Shown: positions 45,557 to 57,260 of the stretch, piece by piece
Layout of the letters: each line of letters starts with the position of its first letter
Position numbering within the stretch: position 1 is the first letter of the stretch
NCBI GenBank assembly: GCA_004009845.1
Contig: RMBW01000002.1
Span: 558,001 to 622,000, forward strand
Length of the DNA stretch: 64,000 nt
Reading direction: 5' to 3'
From: Davidsoniella eucalypti
Lineage: Eukaryota; Ascomycota; Sordariomycetes; Microascales; Ceratocystidaceae
Translations under genes and position numbers: made by a program
Notes under the pieces: model-generated
The model's input: the letters and a program-made list of their open reading frames with translations, nothing else
Told to the model about the DNA's origin: nothing
The model's database searches: none

Positions 45557-48500
45557 TACAGATATACATATAACCAGTTGTATCCATTAGCACGTACACT
45601 TACTTATATTTACGCAAATCTATCTGCCGTAGAACCAATAAAGGTCATGCGCGTTTCTTTTCTTCGTTTTCTCGACAGCAACATCTGACCGCCAACTCTA
45701 ACTCGCTCGATATAGTATTGTTAAAGGAACTATGAATCATTCCGTATTCATAAAATACCCTTGATACGTAGTATATAGTATACACATTTTCGTGAGTTTT
45801 ACACGAACAGGGCAGATTGAACTGCCTACGAACTACATGTGTATGTCAACTATATTATAGATATACATATACATATATCAAGACATCTGTATAGCCCAGC
45901 ATATCCTTGTTCGAACAGATCCAGCAAATGCAGCTCCCATCTCATTCAAACATGTCGTTATGCCTTCTCACCACAGCTACGTAGTGGTCATAAGCAACAG
46001 CCCAGTTTTTACATATTCTCCTAGTAACTATGTAGTTCTCGTCCAGACTTATTCTTAATCTTCTTTGGGCAGCGAGCCTGGGCAATGTATCATCGCGTCT
46101 TGGTGGTTGCTTGTGTTTTAACTCGCATATAACTACGATAAGCCTGTAAACTGCAAACTGTAGCAGTGCTAACTAGTGCTAGTAAACCTTCTTTGTCATC
46201 CGATACAACCCAATATCAGATCAAAACCACTCAAGAAATAGAAACTGCACACACAAAACAATACATGGACAACAAACTTCAGCTTGCGACAAGGGCCAAG
46301 CTCCAGACTTTTCTTTCTTTCCGTTGCAAACTGGATATATAAAGTTCTCTTACTAACTTTAAAGTAAACTAAGTAAAACAAACTTGTAGAACACGCACAG
46401 GCAAATAAGCAAGCAAGCACAGATGTTCGTTTCATTCCATTCAACTGTCAAAGCTTTCGTATCGGGTCGGAACCAAGAAGCCAAGTGCCTACCATCGTTA
46501 GATGCTTTACATAGTGATGCAATAATTCTCATTGTCGACGACTGTATGGACATATAATTACGGAGATCGGGGTGTCCATCACTCGGAGGCCGTATCTCTC
46601 CATCATAGATAACAGCTATGTGTATATCTTACTCCAATTTGGCTTACCAGAAGCTTAAGAATAAGAACCTACATGTTCATTTGCCCGCTTATACAACACC
46701 ATAACCGATCAAGGAAGGAAACATACACAACTGTACATATAGACATATATATGTATGTCAATTTCTAGTTCTTCCTCTTCTCCTTCTTTCTTGTTCGGCC
46801 GTTGCCCCTTGCAGAAGAGCAGTTTGTGACAACAAAAAATCAGACTCATAAATCACTTGTAAAGAGAGACAAATAAAAATACTGAAAGAGGTATATTCTC
46901 CCTAGACATGGTGATTCTCCTGGCATAAAAGAATAATAAAATAAAAAAAGGAATAAAAAGAAGACCATGGGGCGGTATTTTTGTACCCCCTTTCAAGATA
47001 TATCCGAACAACAATAAAATAAAAAGTCTCCTGTATGACACAAAACAGACAGTTTTCTTATTTACACACACTTTCCATTACATTACAAAACTTGGGTACT
47101 AAAAGAAAATCAACCTGGCTTGAACTGGGCTTGGGTTGGAGGCTGGCTGACCACCTCATCATGCCTAGCCCGGGCCTGGGTTGGGCAAAGAGAGAGAGTT
47201 TGGGAATGTCTTGCTGGATCACATGGCCTTGTGAATAACTCCTCATTGTTCTACCCTAGCCCAAGAGATACTCTTCATTTGTTTTTCCTCCTACATACTA
47301 GCCACTATCTGCTCCTAATGACTGTACTAATACGTGACATGTTGCCTATGTTACATGCTTACTTGTATTTAACACACATGTACACATGTATAAATCTTGG
47401 TCACGATGACCATGACCCTCTTCTATCAAGTCACATCCTTGTTTTGTGAATTGGCCCCAATCAGGTCAGGGATTGTTTCTTGGTCAAAGTAAGAGCAAAG
47501 GCAACGAATGGGGTCTTTACCTAGAGCTTTCTGATCTTTCCGCACTCTGCCTTCTAGAGTCAATTCGTCTTTCTTCGTCTCTGCATATCTGGATCTAGAG
47601 AGTTCTTCCTCCCGACACTTGGCTCCCGGCATGCTTGATACTAGTAGCTTCGTTTATTTTGGTTTCGCTCTCTTTTGTCCGGCGGTCCTTTGCTTTCTTC
47701 TATCCGTTGTTTGTTGTTATTGTTTTCTCCTAGACAGGCTGGTTATAACAGCTAAAAAGTTGCCATTCAACTTTCTTTCTCGTCTTATCCTTGATATGTA
47801 GATACCTTGTTCCCTCACCCACATGTTTCCGGCTTCTCCTGCTGTTGCTTTTTCCCGCTATGCATTTGCCTTTCCCTTTCTGGCCTACATGTACGTTGTC
47901 TAGTATATTGTATCGGTCTGTATCTGTATTGTGTTCCTTGTACACATGGCTGCAGATTTGGAGATTGCTTTCCTGTTTCCGTTGGCCGGTAAGCAAGCTT
48001 AGAGTGACAAAAACGGCTCCTAATGGTATAAGTTGAGGGACCGGATCTTAGTAAAGACGAAATGTACATAACTATGTAAAAATTCGTTGCATTGGTAGTG
48101 GAACTCTTGTCTGGCATAGTTGATGAATTTGTTCCATGAAGAAAGAGTTAGGTACAGTAGGGTTAGTCCGAAGCTCCCGTAGACCCTGGAATGCATATCT
48201 CCACGTGACCGCATGCATCTAGAGCTTTATCACCCCGCTAGTAGCAGCAAAAGTGGGACTTGTATCGTCACTTTTTTTGGGCAAGCTTCAAAAAAAAATT
48301 ACAGGAAAAAAAGTTGCGGTTGGTTTAGAATCTTGCGATATTGAGGAGTGACTGTTATTAGACTTGTATTTTTTGTTCCATTATTCTGCTTTATTCTCTA
48401 TTACATTTGCGCGCATTTATCGTGATATATACGAATATACGAAAACGTATATTCTTTTCTTTTCTTTTCTCGAACCGCTGAAAAAGTAGTTTCCCTATCT

Positions 48501-48703
48501 GCTAATCCGAATTACAAATCTTCTTTGCGCTTCGTTTGAAAATCTTCTTTTTTATCTTGTTTAGAGCCTCCAAAACCGAAATATCAGACTTGACGACCTC
48601 CAAGTACGAATTGGCACCGAAAACGGACGATCTAATACCGCGGATCTAATACAATCTATCATCGAAAAGCGGCCCTCGATAGCCGATCAAGGCTACCGAA
48701 GAA

Positions 48704-51700
48704 ATGGTTGTGCTGGACGATGGTTTCGAGGCACTGCTTGAGCCGTTTTACAACGGCAAGAAGCTGACAGATCCAATCAATACTCGCGAGGATAAGTTTC
48801 AGCTGTTGCCGGCCTTTCTGAAGGTCAAGGGTATGTGATTTTGTCAGAGCTTTCACTTCTCTATGGATGGATGATGATTCTAACAGTCAAGTCTTTAGGT
48901 CTGGTGAAACAGTGAGTTCGATCCTATCTGAGATCTTGACAATGGCCTTGCATATAAAGATACCATTACAGCGACTAACAAACACTGCGGCGTAGACACA
49001 TCGATTCGTACAACTTCTTTGTTGAGAATGAAATCAAAGAGATTGTGGCGGCCAACCGCACCATCAAGAGCGACGCCGACAGCACCTTCTGGCTAGAGTA
49101 TGTTGTAGTATCGGTAGTAGTACGAATCCCCAGAGAAATAATCTAACGCTTTCTCTCTCTCTTTAGATTCCTCGATATCCGGGTCGAACGGCCAAACCGT
49201 CAGGATGAGTCTGACTTCCCGCCTAATACGCACGTAACGCCCATGGAATGCCGTCTGCGCGACATGACGTACAGCGCACCAATTTACGTTGATATTGCCT
49301 ACACCCGTGAAAAGAAGCGAGTGGTGCGTAAGGACATTCGTCTGGGCCGTATACCGGTCATGTTGCGCAGTTCCAAGTGCTGGCTGAGTGGCGCCAACAA
49401 CTCACAGATGGAGGCCATGAACGAGTGTCCGCTGGACCCCGGTGGCTACTTCATTGTCGGTGGCACGGAGAAAGTCATCCTTATTCAGGAGCAACTGAGC
49501 AAGAATCGTGTGATTGTGGAGGCGGACGAAAAGAACAACATCATCTCGGCATCGGTGACTAGTTCAACGCACGAACGTAAGTCCAAGACTTACGTGCAGT
49601 TCAAGAAGGACCGCATCGTGCTATCGCACAACATTCTGGTCGAGGCGGTGCCAATCGTCATTGTGCTCAAGGCTATGGGCGGCCTGACTGATCTGGAAAT
49701 CATGTCTCTGGTGTGTGGCTCCGACGGCCGCTACCAGGACTCATTTGCTGTCAACTTCGAGGAGGCTACCAAGGCTGGAGTCTTCACACAGCAACAGGCG
49801 CTGGAATATGTGGGCGGCCGAGTCAAGATGGGCGGTCGACGCATGCCTGGTGGTCCTCAGATGCGCCGTAATCATGTTGAGGAAGGCCTCGATGCTTTGG
49901 CCAACCTGATCATTGCCCACGTGCCTATCGAGGGCCTCGATTTTTACCCCAAGGCAATCTACATTGCGCTGATGACACGGCGTGTGCTGTTCGCCATGCA
50001 CAATTCCAAGCTCGTCGACGACCGTGATTTCGTGGGAAACAAGCGACTAGAGTTGGCTGGCCAGCTGCTTTCCCTCCTGTTCGAAGATCTGTTCAAGCGC
50101 TTCATGTCAGAGGTTAAGATGAGCATCGACAAGTACCTCAAGAAGAACAACCGGGCAGTTCCCCTGGACCCTGTGAACATTATCAGTAATCATGCCAACA
50201 GTATCGGACAAGGCCTCAACCGCGCCATCCAAACGGGCAACTGGAACGTCAAGCGCTTCAACATGAACCGAGCCGGTGTGACCCACGTGCTCTCACGACT
50301 AAGTTATATTGCCGCCTTGGGTATGATGACCCGTATCTCGTCCCAGTTCGAGAAGACCCGAAAGGTTTCGGGTCCTCGTGCGCTGCAGCCGTCACAATGG
50401 GGTATGTTGTGTACTTCAGATACGCCTGAAGGTGAAGCCTGTGGTCTAGTCAAGAATTTGGCGTTGATGACGCACATCACAACCAATGTCGACGAAGAGC
50501 CTGTCAAGCGTTGGGTGTTCACGGTCGATCCCACAGCCGAGTCGATCCGTAACTTCACCGGACAGGAGATGCACAACCCTGGAAACTACATCATTCACAT
50601 CAACGGTACGCCGCTGGCACTGACTCGCTATCCGAAGCAGTTCACAGCCAAGTTCCGTGCGTTGCGTCGCAAGGGCTGGATCTCGCCCTTTGTTAGTGTT
50701 CACATGAACTCCCACTTCTCAGCTGTTCACATCGCCACCGACGAAGGTCGTATTTGTCGGCCATACATTATTGTCAGCCACGGAAAGACAACGCTCAAGG
50801 CCGAACACCTGAGACTATTGCAGCTTGGCAAGGCTACGTTCGATGACTTCCTTAAGCACGGTGTTGTCGAATATCTTGATGTCAACGAAGAGAACGATAC
50901 TCTGGTGGCTTTGAACGAAGACCACTTGACTAACGCCACTACACACATGGAGATCGAGCCCTTTACGCTACTAGGAGCTGTTGCGGGTTTGATTCCGTTC
51001 CCCCACCACAACCAGTCTCCTCGTAACACTTACCAATGTGCCATGGGTAAGCAAGCCATTGGTGCTATCGCATATAACCAGTTCAATCGTATCGATACGC
51101 TGCTGTATACCCTCGTGTACCCTCAGCGGCCTATGGTCATCAGCAAGACGATCGAGCTCGTGCGTTACGACCGTCTTCCGGCCGGCCAAAACGCCACCGT
51201 CGTGGTCATGTCTTACTCTGGCTACGATATCGAAGATGCCCTGGTGCTTAACAAAGCCTCGATTGACCGTGGTTTCGGTCGTTGCCAAGTCTTCAAGAAG
51301 TACACGACAGAACTACAAAAGTATCCCAACGGTCGCCAAGAACAGCTGGGCCGGCCACTGGATGAGGGGGAGGGTGACCAGCGCCGGCGTACAGCACGTG
51401 ATGAAGCGCTGGATAACGATGGTCTGGCCACTGTTGGCTACCGGGTACGCTCTGGTGAAGTTATGATCAAGAAGGAGACCCCCATCGACCAAACATCCAC
51501 GGGCATTGGCTCGGATCGTGGCCCGAGTGAATACCGCGACTCTAGCGTCTCGTATCGTACACCGGATCCGAGTTACATTGACAAGGTCATGTTGTCCAGC
51601 ACAGAGAAGGACACGGTGGTGGTCAAGGTGCAGACCAGGCAGACACGTCGACCGGAATTGGGCGACAAGTTCTCGTCGCGTCACGGACAAAAGGGTGTCG

Positions 51701-52401
51701 TGGGTATCATTGTCGACCAGGAAGATCTGCCGTTTAGCGACGCCGGCCTGGTGCCAGACATTATCATGAACCCACACGGTTTCCCGTCTCGTATGACAGT
51801 CGGCAAGTTGATTGAGTGCTTAACAGGCAAAGCATCCGTCCTCGACGGACGCAAAGACTACGGTTTCGGCGATGCCTTCCGTTCTCACCCCGTCGAAGAT
51901 ATGGGCCGAGTGCTAGTAGAGCACGGGTTCTCATGGGAAGGCAAGGACTACTTCACGTCTGGTATCACCGGTGAAGCCTTTGAGGCATATTTATACAACG
52001 GTCCCATCTACTACCAGCGCCTCAAGCACATGGTGCAAGATAAGATGCACTCAAGATCAACGGGACCACGAGCTTCGCTAACGCGTCAACCTACCGAAGG
52101 TCGTTCGAGATCCGGTGGTTTACGTCTGGGTGAAATGGAACGTGATTGTTTGATCGCCTACGGTGCCTCACAGCTTTTGCTCGAACGTCTAATGTTGTCA
52201 TCCGATCAGGTCGATATAGATATTTGTCAGCGCTGCGGTCTGTTTGGATATAAAGGTTATTGCACAACGTGCGATTCGACTTCGGATGTCACGATAATGA
52301 AAATGCCGTATGCGGCTAAGTTATTGGTTCAGGAACTCATTAGTATGAATGTCGGCGTGCGGTTACAGCTGGACGATGAGTTCCCTCACCCATCAGAGTA
52401 G
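48704..52401 (+). CDS. RET1: RNA polymerase III second-largest subunit
   Basis: Catalytic beta-like subunit of RNA polymerase III (RPC2/Ret1), which makes tRNA and 5S rRNA. Four exons are inferred: 48704-48830, 48899-48911 (13 nt), 48996-49097 and 49167-52401, giving 1158 residues. The 13-nt exon encodes part of KVKGLVKQHIDSYN, the joint that matches the family. Polymerase III-type blocks are LTDPINTREDKFQLLPAFLKVKG, PGGYFIVGGTEKVILIQEQ and SKNRVIVE. Core motifs follow: TSDTPEGEACGLVKNLALM, GYDIEDALVLNK, ELGDKFSSRHGQKG and MNPHGFPSRMTVGKLIE. A C-terminal zinc site is formed by CQRC and CTTC near 1100-1115. The polymerase III assignment, rather than I or II, rests on the N-terminal blocks and total length. 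It is convergent with Rad57 (258 bases between stops). Confidence 0.93.
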
Positions 52402-52659
52402 AAGAACCGGGCATGATGTGGTAGAGAGAATCTGTATCTTGGGGGAATAGAAGGAGAGCATAGGGTTGTTCTTCTGGAGAAATCTAAAGCGAGTGAGTGA
52501 AAGAAAGTATTTCAGGGTTGAATATCAGTCCCCCCTCGTGTGTAAAATTAGACCAAAAAACTGGCTTGTTATCTAAATATAAATATATATAATCTGTATT
52601 ACATTAGAACCATGTATCTACATCCCTATTATAAACCATCATCTTCTTTTATATCTTTA

Positions 52660-54102
52660 TCAACTTCCCTCTATTTGGACCGTTCTTATACCAGCAGCTG
52701 TGATTTCATATTCCACAGCTTCTGCTACTCCTCGTGATGCCGCCTTGACATGCGGTGCGAAGACGACCTTGAGGAATCTACGCCACAAACTCTTGGGTAC
52801 TGACGGCACCTTATCATGGCCAAACTCCTCGCCCTCCATTCTGTTAGTGGAATGCTTGATATCGCTCGTCTCGTGGTGATACACGGGCTGTAGGATGAGA
52901 ACAATGCGCATGGCTATCTGCGTGCTCCAAACCAACCCTAACGCTGGGGTTTTCAGTCCTTCGTTAGTCATTAGATCCGGATCGTCACCCCAACCGGTGA
53001 AGAAGCGTTGTTGATGATCGAGTGTTAATGCGGGTATTCTACGTGGTTCTGTCTGTGCTAAATCAGCCACTGGTCGTCCCCAAGTTTCCGAGTCCTTGCG
53101 GTCTTGATCAGTCGAGGATTCTTCTAGTGCCGCTTGGTTGTCGTCGTTCGTATTGGCCGAGGTTTCACGGAAACTTCGCTGGGTTTGTTGAGCAGCGGTG
53201 GCACGAGCCGTCTGGGTAATTCCGACGCCGGTGATGCTGCCGAAGCGATCGGAGACTTGGTTTGCTACTACAACAGCAATGCCTAGTGTCTCGGCCAGTC
53301 GGCGTAGAGTAGCGCCCAGTCGTGCTAACTCGGTACCTCTTGCCGCCAACGACGACGATCCAAACTTTCCAGACCCGTTGTCACCACCAGGTCCGGTCCT
53401 GCCGCTGCCGCGCTCGTACTCGGCGCGATAGTTGGCGGCGACAGAGTCGACGACCAGCAGGCCGATGCCTAGACGCTGGGCCATGACGGGCACTTGGAAG
53501 GCGAGAATGTGTTCCTGGCTCTCTAAATCGGGCGTGACTGTTGACGCGATGCGGTCTAAGCTGACGGCGCGGCCGGGCTGCCGATGATGGACGGCGTTGT
53601 AAGCTCGTAGCACGGGGTTCGTCTCGAGCATCTGTGCTAGCCGCCGCGTAGCTAGCGGCGCCTCCGTCGTGATGTATAGCGCAGCCTTGCCGAGGCCCCG
53701 CGGCGGCGCCATCTGTACTGCCAGTAGTAGACTGAGCAACATCTGCGTCTTTCCCGCACCGCTCTGTCCGGCAATCTCTGTCACACGGCCTACCGGTACG
53801 CCGCCGCCCAGGGCGTCATCTAGCCCGTCATCGAGCGTCGAGATGAGTGGTGTGGAGGCGGCTATAGTGAGACCAGGAAGTTGCTGCTGTTTTGAGCGGA
53901 GAGACGCTTGTGTTGCGGATAGGATGGTGGCTGTTAACCGCCGTACGTCAAGTACGGGAACGGATGTCACGGCGGCTACGGCGGTTGGATCACGTGCCAG
54001 TAGCTCGGCTGTGGTTATGGCATGGTTATCTAACGCTTGGAGAAGCCTCGTATATTGAGGGCCTGGTGTGAAATTGGGCAGGACCGACGAAAGATCGCTC
54101 AT
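52660..54102 (-). CDS. RAD57: Rad57/XRCC3-type RecA-family recombination mediator
   Basis: Rad51 paralogue; Rad55-Rad57 helps load and stabilise Rad51 on single-stranded DNA in homologous recombination. One exon, 480 residues, starting MSDLSSVLPNFTPGP. Residues 1-75 form a helical N-terminal domain. Walker A is GQSGAGKT (112-119), and a Walker B-like IGLLVVDS lies near 213-220. The LDDALGGGVPVGRVTEI lead-in and the ATRRLAQMLE block after it are typical of Rad57. A 45-residue Ser/Thr/Gln insert (about 315-350) and a longer C-terminus are within fungal variation. XRCC3 is the animal counterpart, so the name Rad57 (Rhp57 in fission yeast) rests on fungal placement. Confidence 0.85.
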   Translation of the reverse strand: MSDLSSVLPNFTPGPQYTRLLQALDNHAITTAELLARDPTAVAAVTSVPVLDVRRLTATILSATQASLRSKQQQLPGLTIAASTPLISTLDDGLDDALGGGVPVGRVTEIAGQSGAGKTQMLLSLLLAVQMAPPRGLGKAALYITTEAPLATRRLAQMLETNPVLRAYNAVHHRQPGRAVSLDRIASTVTPDLESQEHILAFQVPVMAQRLGIGLLVVDSVAANYRAEYERGSGRTGPGGDNGSGKFGSSSLAARGTELARLGATLRRLAETLGIAVVVANQVSDRFGSITGVGITQTARATAAQQTQRSFRETSANTNDDNQAALEESSTDQDRKDSETWGRPVADLAQTEPRRIPALTLDHQQRFFTGWGDDPDLMTNEGLKTPALGLVWSTQIAMRIVLILQPVYHHETSDIKHSTNRMEGEEFGHDKVPSVPKSLWRRFLKVVFAPHVKAASRGVAEAVEYEITAAGIRTVQIEGS

Positions 54103-54437
54103 GTCGATTCGAGAAGACCCGAAAGGCTAATGAAGCGTCAATTCGGCTGCTTATGTTGTGGTTCAAGTTGGTGAAGGCTGGCTGATTCTGGGGTTGTTCA
54201 ATTCAGGATAACTCTTGAAAATATGGTCACATGACGACGCGGCTTATGCGAGCTTACTAAGGCCATTCAACCTAATTTTATAGTCGCAAAAAAGGCTTGG
54301 TGCCTATGTAACTTGTCATAAATTGCAATGTATTTACTCTAATTGTATCACTAAATATCAAACAAAATACAGTATTTCCATAGAAAAAACCACAACCCTT
54401 TGTATATCCAGACAAGCACCCAAGCCGAAATTATACC
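54103..54437. other. Rad57 promoter and 3' flank of the cutinase-like gene
   Basis: A 335-base gap between two minus-strand genes. It must carry the Rad57 promoter and the end of the upstream transcript. It is AT-rich and shows no specific element. ACATGACGACGCG near 54230-54242 is the only GC-richer stretch. Confidence 0.4.
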
Positions 54438-55953
54438 CTATATCCCACCACCCAAAGTTGGTCTAGCTAAAGACTGGACTAGATCGGCAAAACCATCTAG
54501 TGTCATAGATGGCATGGTAGCAGTTTTGGCGGTTTGGGATCCAACAACCGTCATGTTGACTAATGACGGAGCATAAGACACCAAGGAAAGCTCACGGGAG
54601 GCATTAACGATGCCAGTAACGTAGTCACTGAATGGCATTGCCGCAAAGTCACCGACCACAATTGCCGGAGTCGAAATTCGGTTCCACACGCTAGCACTAA
54701 GGACTTTCTCAACCTCCGGAACTGGAGGCTCAGGCCGGGTCGAGAGCGGTGTCTTGGCAGGCTCTTTAGAGGAAGACGTCAAGGAGGATGTAATGCTAGC
54801 ACGGGCATGATTCACCCACCGAGTGGAAGTGTAAACGGGGGTGGTCGCATCTTGCCACTTGTGAGATGCATGTGACATTGTCAAATACTCCTCATCACCT
54901 TCCTTGACTCTCTTCATACGTGGCTTCTCGGCATTCTGTTCCCGGCTGCCGTCCGACTCAGGGTTTGTCTTCTGGTCCGCATCCTTGCCGTTCACCCGAA
55001 TATAGCCCTCGGCCTCTGCACGGGCGGCCTTGGCAGACGGACCGAAGAGATGGCCCCGTAGATAGTTGGCCATATCGACAAGATCCTCTTTGTTGGCTTG
55101 TGGCCCGAAGTACAAGTCGGTAGTGGCCACGCCTGCATCTTCGTCCGCCCGCTGCAGAGTCTTCCGGGTGCATGTTAAATCGTTCGGGTGACATAGCGCA
55201 ACCGTCCGGTCGAAATTCATGGCACACTGGTCAAGAGAGTGCCGAGCCATCGGGCCGTGAGTGCCCGTTGTGCCGTAGCACCATGGAGCTCCGGAGTCAT
55301 GGCTGTAATCGCCGAAGCGAATATCAACAAATACTGAGAAGAGAGAAACGTTAGAGAGGATACGAAGATGATTGCATGGCAACTAGAAAGGATAACAACT
55401 TACCATGAGAACGGAAAGTAGCCACATCTATCATCGGCTTTGGGGGCGCTATTGACGAGGCGCTAACTTGAAGGGGGGCGGCACCACAGACTAAATTGGA
55501 AGCAGCTGTGGCGCCAGTTCCGTGGCTTAGAAGCCCGATTTGGATATCAGGTTTGGAAGCCATGATATCTTTGAGTGCCTGCGCCAGCTCCAACGACGCA
55601 TCACTAACCTTGTAAAATGGTGCATTTTTCATGCTCTCCACGATCTCGTCATTGTCCAATGATAGTTGCATTCGGTCATATGGACGATCCTCTAGACGCT
55701 TAAAGTCTGTGTAAGGAACATGGACGAGCAGCGTAGAGTAGCTGGCATCAAGACTGAGCTTGGCAATTTCTGCCAAAGCATCTAAACTCCCTTCCGGATC
55801 GTAGGCATCCGGGACGAGCATGATTATAGCATCCGCGGCATCTAGTAGATCAGGGGGGATAGCGTTGCTTGGTACGCTGGAACTGGGCAGGATGTTGACT
55901 TGTTCGGATGAATCCGCCTCCGTCTGGCTGTGAGCCGTGGGTTGAGAAGTCAT
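54438..55953 (-). CDS. Cutinase-fold (CE5-like) protein, apparently intracellular and His-less
   Basis: Two minus-strand exons, 55404-55953 and 54438-55333, give 481 residues; the 70-nt intron (GTAAGT to CTCAG) is in phase. The first 40 residues are hydrophilic, so there is no signal peptide, unlike secreted cutinases. The middle part looks like a cutinase-type alpha/beta hydrolase: a strand and elbow (IQIGLLSHGTGATAAS, nucleophile-type Ser), a second strand (FVDIRFGDY), then NFDRTVALCHPNDLTCTR, which matches the cutinase segment D-R-T-x-CxxxDxxCT that carries the catalytic Asp. Where cutinases have His-Leu-x-Tyr-Gly, this protein has TTDLYFGP, so the His appears replaced. A C-terminal 200-residue extension has Ser/Thr-rich and helical parts and no family I recognise. 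Either a pseudoenzyme or an unusual hydrolase; the fold call is from motifs only. Confidence 0.5.
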
Positions 55954-57260
55954 TCTGGAAGATAAAAATAATTATGAGTAAAAAATAAGTTGAAACAAGA
56001 TAAGATAGTTAGTTATTGTAAGATTTGGATGATAATTAATGCGTATGATATATAGTAAATAAATCTAAGAAATGATGAGTGAAGATGGAAAAGATGAAAG
56101 TCTATCCAAAGTGGGAAGAAGAGGGTTTTTATAGTCAGCTACATCTTCAAAATAGGACTTTTATAGAACTTATCATGATCTAGGACTTTTATGATAGTCG
56201 GCAAGTTATTAGTCGTGAGTAGGTTCTGCCAACCAATCATAGAGCCCAGAGGAGGCCCACTATTTCCTAATCGAGCCATATCAGCTTAGTCATCGATGTC
56301 TTCAAGTCTTAACTACTTGCTGCTGAGTCGTTTATCGTGAAAATCGAGAAAAATGTTATTCGTACTACATATAACTAAGCCCAGAAGACGAGGGCTTCAT
56401 TGGTTGAGGGGCAGTTACTAGGTGAAGATAGCGTATTCTGGCGGTTCGAATAGAAAAAAAAGCTCTGTTTTCCCTAGGCAAGATATGCATAGTTAGAGTG
56501 ATTTGTATAAATATGCATTGCATCTTTGAACTATGTTTTACAGCTATAGAATGCTATGGGATCAAGTTCGATAGAATATAAATTCCCAATTGATAAACAA
56601 GTGTGTCTTGAGGATATTTCACGTGAAATTCCTGGATTGACAATGTCAAAGTTCAGCAAACACTCCGGACGATCAAATGCTTGTTTTTTAGGTTGAATAT
56701 CAAATTTTGCCAGTTGTTAAAACAAGTGCTAGTCCTGATAGATATCAGGTTGAGGTAGAACTAGGAAAATGTCTCATTTTGTGAAGCTTGAGCTAGGAAG
56801 ATTCTTGAAAATAGAGTTTGTCGATGGTATTATTGCCTATGTCTGGTCCATGTATAATACAATTCAGATGGTATGGGATCGGAAATCGATAGACTTCGTA
56901 CTTGAGTATTCAGGATTCAGAAGATGGTACATAGCTGGGAATAATATAACCGAAACAACATAGCAATTAGCACTGACTAGAAGTCGAATAAAGAGTCAAG
57001 ACACAAAAGGAATAAAGCAAGATATCCAGAGCCTTAAAGCACCATCATCTTTATGTGAATATTCTGTCATTAGAAGTATGGGAATTGGAATGAAAAGAAA
57101 AGAAGACATGTGTTGATCTGGTGGAAACAAAAAGGTAAGTATCATTTCAAGCTCCTCCTTATATTATATACTAAGATCAGAAGCTGATGTGTCAAAACAT
57201 ATTAGTAGAGAACAATTGAAGGCTAGAAACGAGGACATAAACATGGCCCCTTCCATCCCC
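55954..57260. other. Intergenic region
   Basis: About 1.3 kb of AT-rich sequence between two minus-strand genes, holding the promoter of the cutinase-like gene and the 3' end of the Yat2 gene. A CACGTG lies at 56620-56625. Open frames here are short and unlike any family known to me. A GGTTCGAATAG at 56441-56451 resembles a tRNA B box but lacks the rest of a tRNA. Confidence 0.45.

Larger units (their letters stand above)
42824..48703. other. Near gene-free region of about 5.9 kb
   Basis: The largest gap of the window. It is AT-rich, with many short open frames of simple composition and no complete gene. Points of note are a 12-bp tandem repeat at 44138-44196, a protein-like stretch at 44205-44504 on the minus strand, a hairpin-forming sequence at 45531-45556, and a CACGTG at 48202-48207, about 500 bases upstream of the polymerase III gene. 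The last few hundred bases are T-rich and should hold that gene's promoter. Confidence 0.45.

Noticed and set aside
56390..56452. tRNA-like sequence with GGTTCGAATAG
   Set aside because: No A box at the right distance and no pairing acceptor stem; the B-box match alone is weak.
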